A stretch of 64,000 nt of DNA from Philonthus cognatus. Lineage: Eukaryota > Arthropoda > Insecta > Coleoptera > Staphylinidae. Below are positions 1-10,769 of the stretch, in pieces; within the stretch, counting starts at the first letter, position 1, and each line of letters begins with the position of its first letter. Where the stretch lies: contig OW052241.1 in NCBI GenBank assembly GCA_932526585.2, positions 163,313,574 to 163,377,573 on the forward strand, in the 5' to 3' direction. The position numbers and the translations under genes were made by a program. The notes under the pieces were generated by a model. The model was not told where the DNA came from. It was given only the letters and a program-made list of their open reading frames with translations, and made no database searches.

Positions 1-109
1 CGTATCTAAGGATATTATGAATAGTATAAATCCTGATCCGCTGTACAGGTCCAAAGAGATTAGTTTTGAAAAATCTTTCTTTTTTATTCCAGTATTATAA
101 ACTGAGATT

Positions 110-1553
110 ATATCTATAATTAAGAACCTAAATTCTAATAAAAGTCCTGGAATAGATGGTATCACGGTAAGAGTCTTGAAGCAGGTTTCTGAATTTATTT
201 CTGGGCCGCTTAGCGAGTTATTCAACAGCTGTTTTTCAGAGAGGTGCTTTCCAGACTGTTTAAAAACTACTATAATTATACCTATTAACAAAAACGGTAA
301 AGTTGATATTCTCTCCAATTACAGGCCTATTGCACTAACATCGTGTATTTCAAAAATTTTTGAAAAAATTATTAAATCCCAAAAGCAAAAATATCTGACA
401 ACACACAATCTACTATCCCCGAACCAGTTTGGATTCAGAGAAGGCTTAGGAACGGAAGATGCTTTGGCTACGTTAACATCATATATATACCGTAATTTAG
501 ATTCGTCAACACCATCAATAGGTATATTTTTGGACTTAGCCAAAGCATTCGACACTGTTAACTATTCTAAGCTGTATGAAAAACTGGAATTATTCGGGTT
601 TAGGGGCCTAGCTTTGCAGTTGTTTCAAAGCTATCTGACTAACAGATTCCAAATGGTCACCATAAATAATGTAAATAGCACCAAAAGAAGAGTTACATGC
701 GGGGTAACACAAGGCTCAGTACTCGGTCCTGTACTCTTTATAATATATATAAATGAACTGTTACGAACAAATACAGACGTCAAATGCATATCATACGACG
801 ATGATACAGTAAAATATATTAATGGACCAACATGGGAAAAGGTTTTTCAAAAAGCCTCATTGCATTTGTCAAGGATTAAATACTGGTTAGATAACAATTG
901 CCTATGCTTAAATTTGAAAAAAACTGTCTTTATGCCATTTGGTTCATATATTAATTGCCTTCCTGCAACTGACAGTGTTAAGTTGCATGAATCAAATTGT
1001 GATAGTCAAAATTGTAATTGCAACATTATAATCACTTCTGTAACGTCAACGAAGTACTTGGGCGTAACATTGGATTCAGATATGAATTGGAACGATCATA
1101 TTAATGGTGTAGTTTCTAAAGTTAAAATTTATCTATATGTTTAAAAAGATAAGATGTGTGCTGAACAAGAAGATGTTACTAACGATTTACTATGGCTGTA
1201 TACAATTTGTCCTAAATTATGGTTTATTGGTATGGGGCTCAGCAAGTGATGTCTATATGAAAAAAATAAATGCGGTTCAGAATATTATTTTAAAGGTTAT
1301 GTTATCAAAAGAGATTTTATACCCAACTAATCAACTATATTTGGATGCTAAGGTTATTAATGTAAATCAGTTATATTTTTTGAGTCTATGCAAATACTTG
1401 TATAAGGATAGACATCACTTCATCATTTACCTGAACATCATTATTCAACTCGCAACAAAGTTAACAATTTCTCGAATTCCCTACTTACCAGAAAGGCCAT
1501 TGGGCAACGTACATTTTTATATAATATACCACGCGTTTATAATTATTTGTTAG
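110..1553 (+). pseudogene. Reverse transcriptase pseudogene of the left-edge LINE
   Basis: A 322-residue open stretch (176-1144) overlaps a second one (1137-1553) in another frame. RT motifs occur in order: SNYRPIALTS near 310-340, FLDLAKAFDTVNY (motif A with its catalytic Asp) near 530-560, GVTQGSVLGPVLF near 700-740, and the catalytic box, read here as SYDDDTVKY rather than the usual F/YADD, near 793-815. The second piece, with LNYGLLVWGSA, is the usual C-terminal continuation of jockey/CR1-like RTs. The altered catalytic box, the frameshift and the upstream stop argue that it is inactive. Its frame continues upstream to about base 110 (KSPGIDGITV). Confidence 0.85.
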
Positions 1554-1879
1554 AGAATAACCTATTACATTCTCAAACTACTGTCTCGACACAGAATTTT
1601 ATAATAAACATTACACGATTTGTGGCAAATTCAAACAAAGAGGAAGTGTTATTTATCATTGGAAGATAGAAAGGATGTCCTATCGGACTTCTACGTATAT
1701 TTTGATACGTATGATACACATTATTTTCATGAATTCTCTTATTATGTTAAGAATAAATTACTGCTAAATTATCTACATCTACATTTGGCAGATAATAATT
1801 GGGATATTGTAAATTGCACTTTTCTTTACTTTACTTTATTTAATTCTCTTTTTCCTATTTTTTCTTTCTTTCTTATATG

Positions 1880-1918
<39 letters not shown>
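1880..1918. repeat. (TA)n microsatellite in LINE 3' UTR
   Basis: About 19 uninterrupted TA units lie between the RT frame and the AAAT-type tail of the LINE. Confidence 0.9.
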
Positions 1919-1920
<2 letters not shown>

Positions 1921-1968
1921 GTATTGTATTATGTTAACTGAGTAATTAAATAAATAAATAAATACATA

Positions 1969-2279
1969 AAACTTTATGTATTTCTTCAGATTTCATTAGG
2001 AAACAATAACAAATTTATAAAGCTTTAAGGTTATTGAGAAAAAAACTAAAACTCGTCCATATCTTTCTTATTTGTAATTTTATTTAAAATCTGTAAAAAT
2101 ATTGTCTAAGAAAATACTGTTGCTCTTCAGATTGTAATCGATGTTAATTTTAATTATGATTCGTTTTTGTTTTATTTATTTATTTATTCTGTGCTTCTAA
2201 TGTGAACATATGATGATATGCATATTATTAGATATTCAAATATTGTAAAATGTATGTATATTTAAATTCACTTGAAGTC
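1969..2279. other. AT-rich sequence, no feature recognised
   Basis: AT-rich DNA with short homopolymers between the LINE tail and the first hairpin cluster. No reading frame, TIR or RNA motif was seen. Confidence 0.5.
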
Positions 2280-3245
2280 AGTGTTTTATACGCGTGGCGC
2301 ATGAAGTAAAATTTCGAGTTTAGAAAAGCCCCGTGAAAATTTGTCGAGGGTCGCTGCGCGACCCTCGACAAATTTTCACGAGGCTTTTCTAAACTCGAAA
2401 TTTTACTTCATGCTTAGTCTAGGAGTGGACAACACTCGTTTAAAGCTTATATCACATAAAATATACATGTATAATATCTTTACATGTATATTACGTATAT
2501 ATATTTACGTATATATATTTACATAATATTTACATATTGTATATTATACAGGGAATTTGTATTTAAAGTAAACATATGCATATGCTGGAAAATTTATGTA
2601 CGACATTCGTTATTTTTCCACTCCCAGACTAAGCATGAAGTAAAATTTCGAGTTTAGAAAAGCCCCGTGAAAATTTGTCGAGGGTCGCGCAGCGACCCGA
2701 GACAAATTTTCGGGCTTTTCTAAACTCGAAATTTTACTTCATGCGCCACGCGTATAAAACACACATTTCAAATAAAGATTATATATACATACATTTCGCA
2801 ATATTTTAGTTTTATATACGCGTTCCGCATGAAGTAAAATTTCGAGTTTAGAAAAGCCCAGAAAATTTGTCTCGGGTCGCTGCGCGACCCTCGACAAATT
2901 TTATGTACGACATTCGTTATTTTTCCACTCCCAGACTAAGCATGAAGTAAAATTTCGAGTTAAGAAAACGCCCCGTGAAAATTTTCGGCCTTTTCTAAAC
3001 TCGAAATTTTACTTCATGCGCCACGCGTATAAAACACACATTTCAAATGAAGATTATATATACATACATTTCGCAATATTTTAGTGTTTTATACGCGTGG
3101 CGCATGAAGTAAAATTTCGAGTTTAGAAAAGCCCAGAAAATTTGTCTCGGGTCGCTGCGCGACCCTCGACAAATTTTCACGGGGCTTTTCTAAACTCGAA
3201 ATTTTACTTCATGCTTAGCCTGGGAGTATATAACACTCATTTAAA
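2280..3245. repeat. Hairpin repeat cluster 1: five copies of the palindromic family
   Basis: Hairpins lie at 2299-2413, 2633-2744, 2827-2902 (left arm only), 2938-3019 (core deleted) and 3102-3214. Each complete copy is a near-perfect palindrome of about 113 bp. It begins GCATGAAGTAAAATTTCGAG, ends with the complement, and has a GC-rich core (here GGGTCGCTGCGCGACCC). The flanks are not palindromic: one side reads ATACGCGTGGC and the other TTAGTCTGGGAGTGG. Copies alternate in orientation, with the same flank type facing each other across short spacers. Short open frames across the arms are by-products of the palindrome, not genes. Confidence 0.9.
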
Positions 3246-3766
3246 GCTTCAAATTAAACTCTTTTAAGAAGCGACGAACATCGGAAAATTTGCAGCGCAT
3301 GCATAAGTATAGTTAAAAGAAAAATTCCCTGAATAAGTATATGAGATAATTGTTGACTTATTATAAATTTTTGGTTGCTTTTTATAGTTTTTGTTGTTTT
3401 AGTTTATCAATGTTTCAATATTCTTGTTAACTGGGCTTTTTATATACCAATTAAAAAAAAAGAATAATAATTCACTTCATGGCCATCTCGAAAATCTTTT
3501 TTAGTTTTGTTTTTTGGTATTATAGCTATTTAGGACAAAGTATTGTGTTAAATATTGTTGCAATGAAATACTTAGATACAGAGTGTCCCATTTAAGAAAA
3601 TGCTAGTTTAGATAATATCTGAAAAATTAAAATATCTCTACTTTTTTTAAGTACATCACTGAATTCTACGTAAAATGTCAAAAAACGTTCGTATTTAAAA
3701 TATTTTTTTATGTCCATAAATAACCGAGCCATAAGAGATAATAAAAGCCAGTAGTTTTTGAGCATC
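3246..3766. other. AT-rich spacer, no gene seen
   Basis: The first ~100 bp resemble the outer flank of the hairpin family (ends AAAAATTCCCTGAATAAG near 3322). A sequence resembling a mariner-type end, ACAGAGTGTCCCATTTAA, occurs at ~3579, but I could not find a matching inverted end. Nothing else was recognised. Confidence 0.4.
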
Positions 3767-3774
3767 TTCTAAAC

Positions 3775-3998
3775 CAGTGGTCTCCAAACTACGGCCCGCG
3801 GGCAAAATCCGGCCCGCGACTTGCATGAACCCGGCCCGCGATTGTTTGTGATTTTTTTTGTAAATGTTATATTTTAAAATATTGTAACAATTGTTCCTTA
3901 AATTTTTCATAATTTTATAAAATTAATCGGATCTTGGCTGACTATATTATGTAGAATTGTATTTGTGGCCCGCGAAGAAGATAGTTTGGAGACCCAGG
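3775..3998 (+). mobile_element. 224-bp hAT-type MITE, copy 1
   Basis: It starts CAGTGGTCTCCAAACTA and ends TAGTTTGGAGACCCAGG, so the ends are inverted repeats of each other. It is flanked by the 8-bp duplication TTCTAAAC (3767-3774 and 3999-4006). An 8-bp target duplication plus CAGTGG-type ends is the signature of hAT transposons. The inside is AT-rich with GC-rich CCCGCG blocks near the left end and has no coding capacity. Three other copies are in this window. Confidence 0.9.
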
Positions 3999-4006
3999 TT
4001 CTAAAC

Positions 4007-4860
4007 CAATCTAGTTAGCGTAGATCTGATTACACCATTAAACTAAACACGAAAAAAAGAGAACGGGACACATATCTTAGTGTTTTTGTATCTCTTATCG
4101 TTTAGCTTATACCCTATAACATAGTCGAGCCATTTAATTTACAGTAGTTTGTGATTGAAAAAATATATAGTTTGTGATTAATTAAAAACACATACTGGAT
4201 TAATTTTATTAGCCCACTTTTTTGTAGTTAATTGCTTAATGTAGGTACAAACACGAACAAACGCGTGCTTAATCATCGAAAAACAAAAAAACTAAATTAT
4301 TTTACACCCTTCTTGTATTATTTTTTATAAAAAAACCTACGGAGCGTGTCAGATGTAGTGTAGATAAGGATATCCAGGTCGAATTTAGCGTGGTCACTTG
4401 AAGTGGCGGTATGTCACCCATCGAGTTCCACTCGTCGTCCGTGCGTGACACCCCTGATGGACTGACACATCCTCGATGTCACGATTTGTTGTTTCCCCCC
4501 ATTTATTTTTTGTTTTTCGTTTTGTTCTTTTCATTTTTTGCTAGTTCCGAATTCACGGCATTGATGCGAGTGGAATTCATCCGGGGCATTCGTGCACGTG
4601 CTCGAGTGTGTGTGTAATGTTGCCAGGGATGCCATTACACTAGATATGCGGTATAGATAAAGCTCCAGGTAGCCCTGTGATGGGCCACCGGGGAAGGCAC
4701 GTGACCAACATGCAGAGTGCCCACTAATGCGGCTGTTCAACATGCGTAATCTCGAATAATTAAGCTCGATTGTGGTGGAATTTGATTTACATGTATATTT
4801 TGTTCATGTTGCATAAAAATCTGCCATATTTTGTAAAAGATGATACGATTTTTAAATAAT
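4007..4860. other. Mixed AT- and GC-rich sequence, unrecognised
   Basis: 4007-4380 is AT-rich. 4380-4760 is clearly richer in GC and includes a short open frame on each strand (68 and 70 codons), but neither resembles a family I know and codon use does not support coding. The composition change suggests another decayed element, for example a LINE end. This could not be confirmed. Confidence 0.35.
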
Positions 4861-5000
4861 GATAATTTATTTATTTATTTGACGTCAAAGCAACATTTTA
4901 CATGGATAACAATAATAGGAATATATTTAAATGCAACTTAAATCTAAAGGATACTAAGAATATACAAAATGACGAACATGATGCAAAGTATAAATTACAC
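4861..5000 (-). mobile_element. Probable antisense LINE 3' end fragment
   Basis: A run of TTTA repeats at 4867-4880 followed by AT-rich sequence is how the 3' tail of a minus-strand LINE appears on the plus strand; the better supported copy at 28.5 kb looks the same. The hAT MITE at 5001 sits immediately beside it. There is no coding support, so this is a weak call. Confidence 0.3.
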
Positions 5001-5224
5001 CAGTGGTCTCCAAACTACGGCCCGCGGGCCAAATCCGGCCCGCGACTTGCATGAATCCGGCCCGCGATTGTTTGTAATTTTTTTTGTAAATGTCATATTT
5101 TGAAATATTGTAACAATTGTTCCTTAAATTTTTCATAATTTTATAAAATTAATCGGATCTTGGCCGAGTTTATTATGTAGAATTGTATTTGTGGCCCGCG
5201 AAGAAGATAGTTTGGAGACTCAGG
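5001..5224 (+). mobile_element. 224-bp hAT-type MITE, copy 2
   Basis: Same length, ends and interior as the copy at 3775. It is flanked by a perfect 8-bp duplication AATTACAC (4993-5000 and 5225-5232). The two copies are almost identical in sequence, so both insertions are fairly recent. Confidence 0.92.
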
Positions 5225-5232
5225 AATTACAC

Positions 5233-5589
5233 CATTAAATTTTGGCGTTCAGATTTGGGTTGCGCCGAATGTACATATAAGGAATTGGTCTATTAAGCAT
5301 ACATATCCTAATAATAAATTTGCCAGAATTCGTTATTTTAATAAAAAGCGGCAATTTAAAATGTCTACCCTTTGATCACTGTTTGAAGCATTCATTCATT
5401 ATTTTCACTTACATCTTGTATGTATTTTCAATAGATTGTTATAAAAGAGAAATGTAAGAATTTTAATTTAAATATACAAAGAGTTTTATGTAACACCGAA
5501 CATGCCTAAAACAAGAATTTTTCTTTTAGGTATACATAAACATACGTTGTACATTTACTGATGCTCGGTTTATTGAAATAATTTAATTT
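5233..5589. other. AT-rich spacer, nothing recognised
   Basis: No reading frame, inverted repeat or RNA gene seen. The last part (~5440-5600) is flank sequence shared with other hairpin repeats. Confidence 0.4.
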
Positions 5590-6075
5590 GAACTTTAAAC
5601 GAGTGTTTTCTACTCCCAGGCTAAGCAGGAAGTAAAATTTCGAGTTTAGAAAAGCCTGAAAATTTGGTTTGGTCGCGTAGCGCGAAGCGCGGAGCGGCCA
5701 AACCAAATTTTCAGGCTTTTCTAAACTCGAAATTTTACTTCATGCGCCACCGGTACACTGTTGCAACATAAAGTTTAACTGTGTGTTTTAAACTTCGTAA
5801 TATATCAGTGTTTTGTACCGGTGGCGCATGAAGTAAAATTTCGAGTTTAGAAAAGCCTGAAAATTTGGTTTGGCCGCTCCGCGCTTCGCGCTACGCGACC
5901 AAACCAAATTTTCAGGCTTTTCTAAACTCGAAATTTTACTTCATGCTTAGTCTGGGAGTGGAACACACTTATTTTAAATTGAACTCATTTAAAAAAAAAC
6001 CAACGGTTATCTAAAGATTTACAGCATATACGCTGTAATTGGGACATGTATACTTGAAAGAAAAACTCCCTGTAT
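5590..6075. repeat. Hairpin repeat cluster 2: facing pair with a different core
   Basis: Hairpins at 5625-5745 and 5826-5946 face each other across an 80-bp spacer. The outer arms match the family (AGTAAAATTTCGAGTTTAG), but the core is the second type: TTTGGTTTGGTCGC on one arm, GCGACCAAACC on the other, with a self-complementary CGCGCTTCGCGC centre. Outer flanks carry the TCTGGGAGTGG side. The right outer flank ends near 6055-6075 with AAAAACTCCCTGTATGTAC, a motif that also borders other copies and may mark the true element end. Confidence 0.88.
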
Positions 6076-6803
6076 GTACAAGTTGAGGCATTAATTGCGA
6101 TTGATTGGTTACAATTTGTAATGGTCATATGGGAAACCCAATGTACATATAACTTCAAAACTAAAGGTATCTAATTGTATTGGATGAAAATGTTCGGTGT
6201 TACGTAAAACTCTCTGTATAACAAAAGACCCGATGTACCGATAAAACAAGACAGTTTCTACCCTAATATGAAATGGGGTTTGAATTGAGCTTCACTTCCT
6301 GCAGGTAATCCATCCGCGCGATACGTAATAATATTTCTGTGCTTAAAAATTCCATTTCTCCACCCCTCTTGGAAAATGCAAATGCGCCATGAATAAAACT
6401 CCTGACGTGCAGGTAAGTGGCTCCACGCAGAAATTTGAATCAAGTGCACACTACGAAAATTCTATCTCGGGTGTCATTACCAAAAGGTACTAAATTTTCA
6501 TAAAACTTCCAACATTTTAAAATACACACACTAACAAAATATAATAATAATAAATTAAACAATTAAGTATTTATTTAAAAATAGAATCATCATTACACTG
6601 AGTGAATCGATACGTTTTTAACTTAATAACACTAATTATTTTTTTGTATTCACTTTTTTTTATTTTTAAGGGAGACTTTCGGTTTTACATATCGCTGAAA
6701 AAGGCCGTAAAATAAACCTTCTGGAGTCATTAAAGATTCATATAGCAAAGCTCAATCCAGGAATTCCGATAATTTTACCTGACTCCTAATTTTTAAGTAT
6801 ATA
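6076..6803. other. Unannotated AT-rich DNA
   Basis: No recognisable coding or structural feature. Short open frames on the minus strand around 6258-6449 do not resemble any family and are probably chance. Confidence 0.4.
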
Positions 6804-7798
6804 CCGGATGTTAATTTCCCCTATTTATTTTAAAGTCAAAATGTGATTAACTTTTTTGCAGAGGAAAAAATTATAAGTTTATTAATGTTCACACTTAACA
6901 CTTTACGTTTCTCTAAGCTAAAATAATTAATAACAAGGAATGTAAATTTATAAAAACAATGAAATGCCATGGAATTAACACAATAAATGCGTGTGTAAAA
7001 ATGGCACAAGATATCGCTGTCACTCTATTAAAGTAAATGTTTTTGGAATGATTTACACTACAAAAGAAAAATTCCTTCTAATTAAGTGGTATTATGCAGA
7101 CCATAGTTATCAGAATGTTTGTGATGTTTTATATCCAGTTTTAAGACAGACCGATACCTGATGAATCCACTGTACGACAAGGCCGTAGCCAGAACAAAAA
7201 CAACATTTTTACCATTAAACCTCCCCTCCAGAAATTTTTATAACCCCCTCCGATTTTTTTTTCTCGCTACGAGTTGCTGTACGACGATAATGAAGAAACC
7301 GATAAAGCAAGACAAAATAGACGTTCAATATTTGCTAGCTATTGTAATGGTGTTATAAAAATGTATAAGTTGTATTTTTAATTGTACGTTGTGTTGTGTA
7401 TGTAGTAACCCTTTTATTTATTTAACAAGTTCGTTGCTTGTGTCAATATGTATTATCGTTAGCTGTTCTTTCTTTCTTATTAATTTTGATCAGGATTGTG
7501 TGTGGACAAGAAATAAAATCAGGAAGTGAGCAACAAATGCGAACTTTATTCAATCAAAATTATATATTAATTTATAAAAAACAGATATTACAAATCGTGC
7601 GCACTCTTTACTCAAAAAATGTATCTGACTCTACGTGTGGGGGCAAATTTCAGACCTGTCATTCAACCTAAGAGATGAGAAAACCCACGATACCCATCTC
7701 AGACCTGATTCACTCTTTATTTATTTATTTATATATTGTTGGTGTTACATATTATATTAATATAATTTTCTTTTAATATCTCTTTCTCCTACATTTCT

Positions 7799-8008
7799 CT
7801 TGAGCGGAAAGATACAGGTTCGCGACTTTAATTCGGCCATTTCCCTCATTCCTATTAAACGGAAAGAAACAGGTTCGCGACTTTAATTCGGCTTTTTCCC
7901 TCATTTCTTATTAACGGAAAGAAACAGGTTCGAGGCTTTAATTCGGATTTTTCTCTCATTTCTCTTAAGCAGAAAGAATCAGGTTCGCGACTTTAATTCG
8001 GCGTTGTT
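7799..8008. repeat. Tandem repeat, ~62-bp unit, about 4 copies
   Basis: The phrase ACAGGTTCGCGACTTTAATT recurs four times at ~60-65 bp spacing, each followed by CGG and a TTTCCCTCATT block. It lies inside the composite mariner-like element. No function is assigned. Confidence 0.85.
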
Positions 8009-8087
8009 TTTTTCTAACACTGTATTTTGATCAATTTGTAACACTGTATTCTAATCACTTATTAAAGATTTCTAATTTACCTTTTGT

Positions 8088-8335
8088 TTCCTAAGTTTAT
8101 TACTTCGGCCCTTGACCCCCCCGCTCGCAACCTCTTACGGCAAAAACAGATCCCTTTCCTCGGATTTTGTTCCTTCGGCGATTGACCCTCTCGCTCGCAA
8201 TCTCTTAACTCCAATTCACACGGGAAAAAGATCCCGTTCCCCTGACTTTGTTACTTCGGCCCTTAACCCTCTCGCTCGCAACCTCTTAGCTCGGATTCTC
8301 ATTGCAAAACCGATCCCTTTCACCTGTTTCGCGAT
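8088..8335. repeat. Tandem repeat, ~88-bp unit, about 3 copies
   Basis: The phrase TTACTTCGGCCCTTGACC and, further on, CTCGCTCGCAACCTCTTA recur three times. It follows the 62-bp repeat directly but differs in sequence. A plus-strand open stretch across it (8112-8366) is probably only a consequence of the repeat. Confidence 0.8.
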
Positions 8336-8383
8336 GGTTTTATCAGTGCTCTTTCCCGTTCTGTGACGTCGTTACTCTCGTGT

Positions 8384-8860
8384 TTACCAATTGGAAATAG
8401 TCTCACATTCTGCCGTTATTGCGTTTTTTATTTCTTGAATGTTCTCAAAACGTGTATTTGTGTACATTTTTGATTTTAAATTGCCCCAAAGAAAAAACTC
8501 ATTAGGGGACAAATCAGGCAACCTAGCTGGCCATACAATGGTGTGACCTGGGCCATTAACCTCTCTTTGAAACGTGTCCACTAGCCATCTAGCTGGAACC
8601 AGATCTACTGGTCTTTACGTGAAACATCGTCCAACACAGGTCCAACTTTTTTCAACAGTAATTCCAAAAATCTTTGCCCAGTCAAATTACCATCAAGAAA
8701 AAAGGGTCCAACAATATGATTACAATATGGATTCCAGTCCATACGTTGACTTTTTCTGGGTACTGTGTGTAACCGTCTTATCAACCCGTACTGATAGGAT
8801 TAAAGGTTACTTCTTAGTTATTTAATTCGAAGGACCAAAAGTAAAGTAAATAAATAACTT
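8384..8860 (-). pseudogene. Mariner-like transposase, C-terminal fragment
   Basis: 8384-8581 reads IVWPARLPDLSPNEFFLWG on the minus strand, the third-acidic-residue region of mariner-type DDE transposases (WP.RSPDLSPxDFFLWG), followed by LKSKMY. Upstream (8590-8780) degraded frames show PFFLDGNLTG-like and WFQLDG-like remnants of the central catalytic segment. Stops and frame changes interrupt it, so the gene is dead. Confidence 0.7.
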
Positions 8861-9426
8861 CACTTTAAAGATTATGAGTTTACAAAATGTATATTGAATA
8901 TAACCAAAAAATGTACAAGTTACAATTTACAGTGACAACAGATAAAAAATGTCGGTGATGTTAGCAGTTGGACGGTTTGTTGTTATCTCTCTGTTTTCTT
9001 CTGCTCCAGTGTTCCTCCAAGAGATTAAGGGTGAAGCTTAAGGGGTAAGTGGTGGTAACGAGGCGACTCTAATTGGTTGCGTTGATTAAACGTTTTTCCC
9101 ACGCTTACCACCACTTTGCAGCGTTTCCAAACCTCTGATGGACAGGCCAACACGAGCTGTGTTTCGGCCTGTTTTCCAAATTCCGAGAAATCCCTCGGGG
9201 TACTTTATTGCCATATTGTTTGGGCTCGCACCCTTCGTTTTGTCCTCCGGATGACGAAACTGACCGTTTATGCCGTTTATGGCTCTATTTGTGAACGCAC
9301 AGACCTAAACGCGCACTGGACATGTTTCCGCATAACTTAAAAAATATAATCAAAAATGACAATACTGGCCGAGTCCTTTCATCGACTTGGTCCACTCCTA
9401 ATAAAATGCAAATGTGTTAGGGCGGT

Positions 9427-9651
9427 TCAAGTACCGCCGTAACACTGTGCCCTGGTTGTAATAAAGCAATGTTCATTTTCTCTCCTCCGGTATCTACAAT
9501 TCTGCACATTTGGTTCATTGATTAGAGCAGAAATACACTTGTCACTAAAACAAATATTCTTTAAGAACTTTCTATAAGCGTTAGCTCTTTTCATTATCTC
9601 GAAACAAAATGCAGCCCTTTTTTCTTCATCGCCAATAATTCTTGATGGCAC
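9427..9651 (-). pseudogene. Mariner-like transposase, N-terminal/first catalytic Asp region
   Basis: The 74-codon stretch includes FLKNICFSDKCISALI and NEPNVQNCRYR. In related insect transposases the segment FL.N.LFTDE.F holds the first catalytic Asp (FSDK here), followed by the N.QN.RYW box. It lies upstream of the 8384-8860 fragment in the same orientation, with about 560 bp of unrelated DNA between, so one gene was split by an insertion or rearrangement. Confidence 0.65.
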
Positions 9652-10212
9652 TCGTACTTAAAAGAAATAAATGTGTGTTTCTTTAAAACCTTAAAAGCAG
9701 TAATATAGTTTATATCCAACCAGACTCCTATTTTTCTTGTACTCATGTCCTTATTTTCTTCGACGGACAGAAAAATATCTAACTTCTTTTGATTTTGTCT
9801 TGCTGGATCTCGTTCTTGTCCTCATTTTCACACTTGCAGTTATTTAAAACTGTTCCCCAACCTTCAATTGTTAAACAGTAGATTTATTAGGTATCGGTCC
9901 GTCTGGAAACTGGACAGAAAACAAATCGCAAACATCGTGGTAACCGTAATCTGCATATTACTACTTTATTAAAAGGATTTTTTCTTGTGTAGGATAAATC
10001 ATTTCAAAAACATTAACTTTAATAAGGAGACAGCGATATCTAGTGCCATTTTGACCTTCGCAATTGTTGATTGAATTCCATGGCATGTCATTATTTTTAT
10101 AAAATCGCATTACTATGTCCTGATTATATCAACTTACAGAAACTTAAAGTGACAAACGTTAACACAATTGAATTCAGAATTTTTACCTCTACAAAGAAAA
10201 ACTAAATTCATT

Positions 10213-10294
10213 TTATTAATAAAAAACGGTTTAAATTTGTTTGTATAACACAATTGTGTTATACAAACAAAGTTAAACCGTTTTTTATTAATAA
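10213..10294. repeat. 82-bp near-perfect palindrome (fold-back insertion)
   Basis: The arms read TTATTAATAAAAAACGGTTT outward and meet at CAATTG (centre 10253). The matching position of the left arm of the host transposon lacks it, so it is a later insertion or local palindrome expansion. Confidence 0.9.
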
Positions 10295-10434
10295 ATTAAC
10301 ATGTACAACGAAGTAGAAGCCTCCACAATACTAAATACATTTTGTCTCTAAAATAAATAGGATAGCAAATATTTGAACATTTCAAAATTTACATTGGATT
10401 TCCTATGTTGCGTCCGCCAAGTCAACACCCGGTA

Positions 10435-10769
10435 TAAAAACCGCAATGTTAATTTTAAGTACTTGGTTTGATTATGGCTCGCCGACGAGTCGAGAGGTGA
10501 CTAGTTTGTCACCTTAAAAATAAAAAAGTAATGCAAAAAATTAACTAGTTTTACTAAATTAAATAGTTAAAATGTATTACAAAGTAACCGCTTACACTAC
10601 AAAATATTCGAGACGTTTTTGTAATAAATATAATTGTAGTTGCTTTCTTTTACTTCATTTTTGTTTCCTTTCAACCAGTTGTAACTTATTATTATATTTA
10701 TGGAATTATGCCGATAAGTAGAAGAAAATTGAAAATAAGTCACATAAACAGTGCAACGGATGGGATATA
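10435..10769. other. AT-rich spacer, nothing recognised
   Basis: DNA between two TA-flanked transposons, without reading frames or repeats I can identify. Confidence 0.4.

Larger units (their letters stand above)
1..1968 (+). mobile_element. LINE (non-LTR retrotransposon), 3' part, runs off the left edge
   Basis: The reverse-transcriptase reading frame is already recognisable from the first bases and continues to about 1550. It is followed by an AT-rich 3' UTR, a (TA)n run and a tail of TAAA/AAAT repeats near 1945-1965. The order RT, C-terminal thumb region, AT-rich tail is that of jockey/CR1-like LINEs. The copy is dead: a stop lies near 109, there is a frame change near 1137 and more breaks after 1550. 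The left end is outside the window, so target duplications cannot be tested. Confidence 0.85.
6804..10432 (-). mobile_element. Decayed composite mariner-like transposon, ~3.6 kb
   Basis: The left end (TA then CCGGATGTTAAT) and right end (ATTAACACCCGG-like, then TA at 10433-10434) are inverted repeats within TA dinucleotides, as in Tc1/mariner insertions. The inverted similarity runs for more than 350 bp, so both arms include the 5' part of the transposase region (YQNVCD on the left arm, a matching frame on the right). Minus-strand transposase fragments follow at 9427-9651 and 8384-8860. Inserted or amplified material lies at 7180-8380 and about 8860-9420. This looks like an inverted duplication of one end followed by decay. 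Confidence 0.65.

Noticed and set aside
5506..5706. Short open frames with FQAFLNSKFYFMLSLGVENT in several places
   Set aside because: They are translations of the hairpin arm and its flank (also near 15.3, 25.0, 43.4, 44.1 and 55.8 kb), not a conserved protein.
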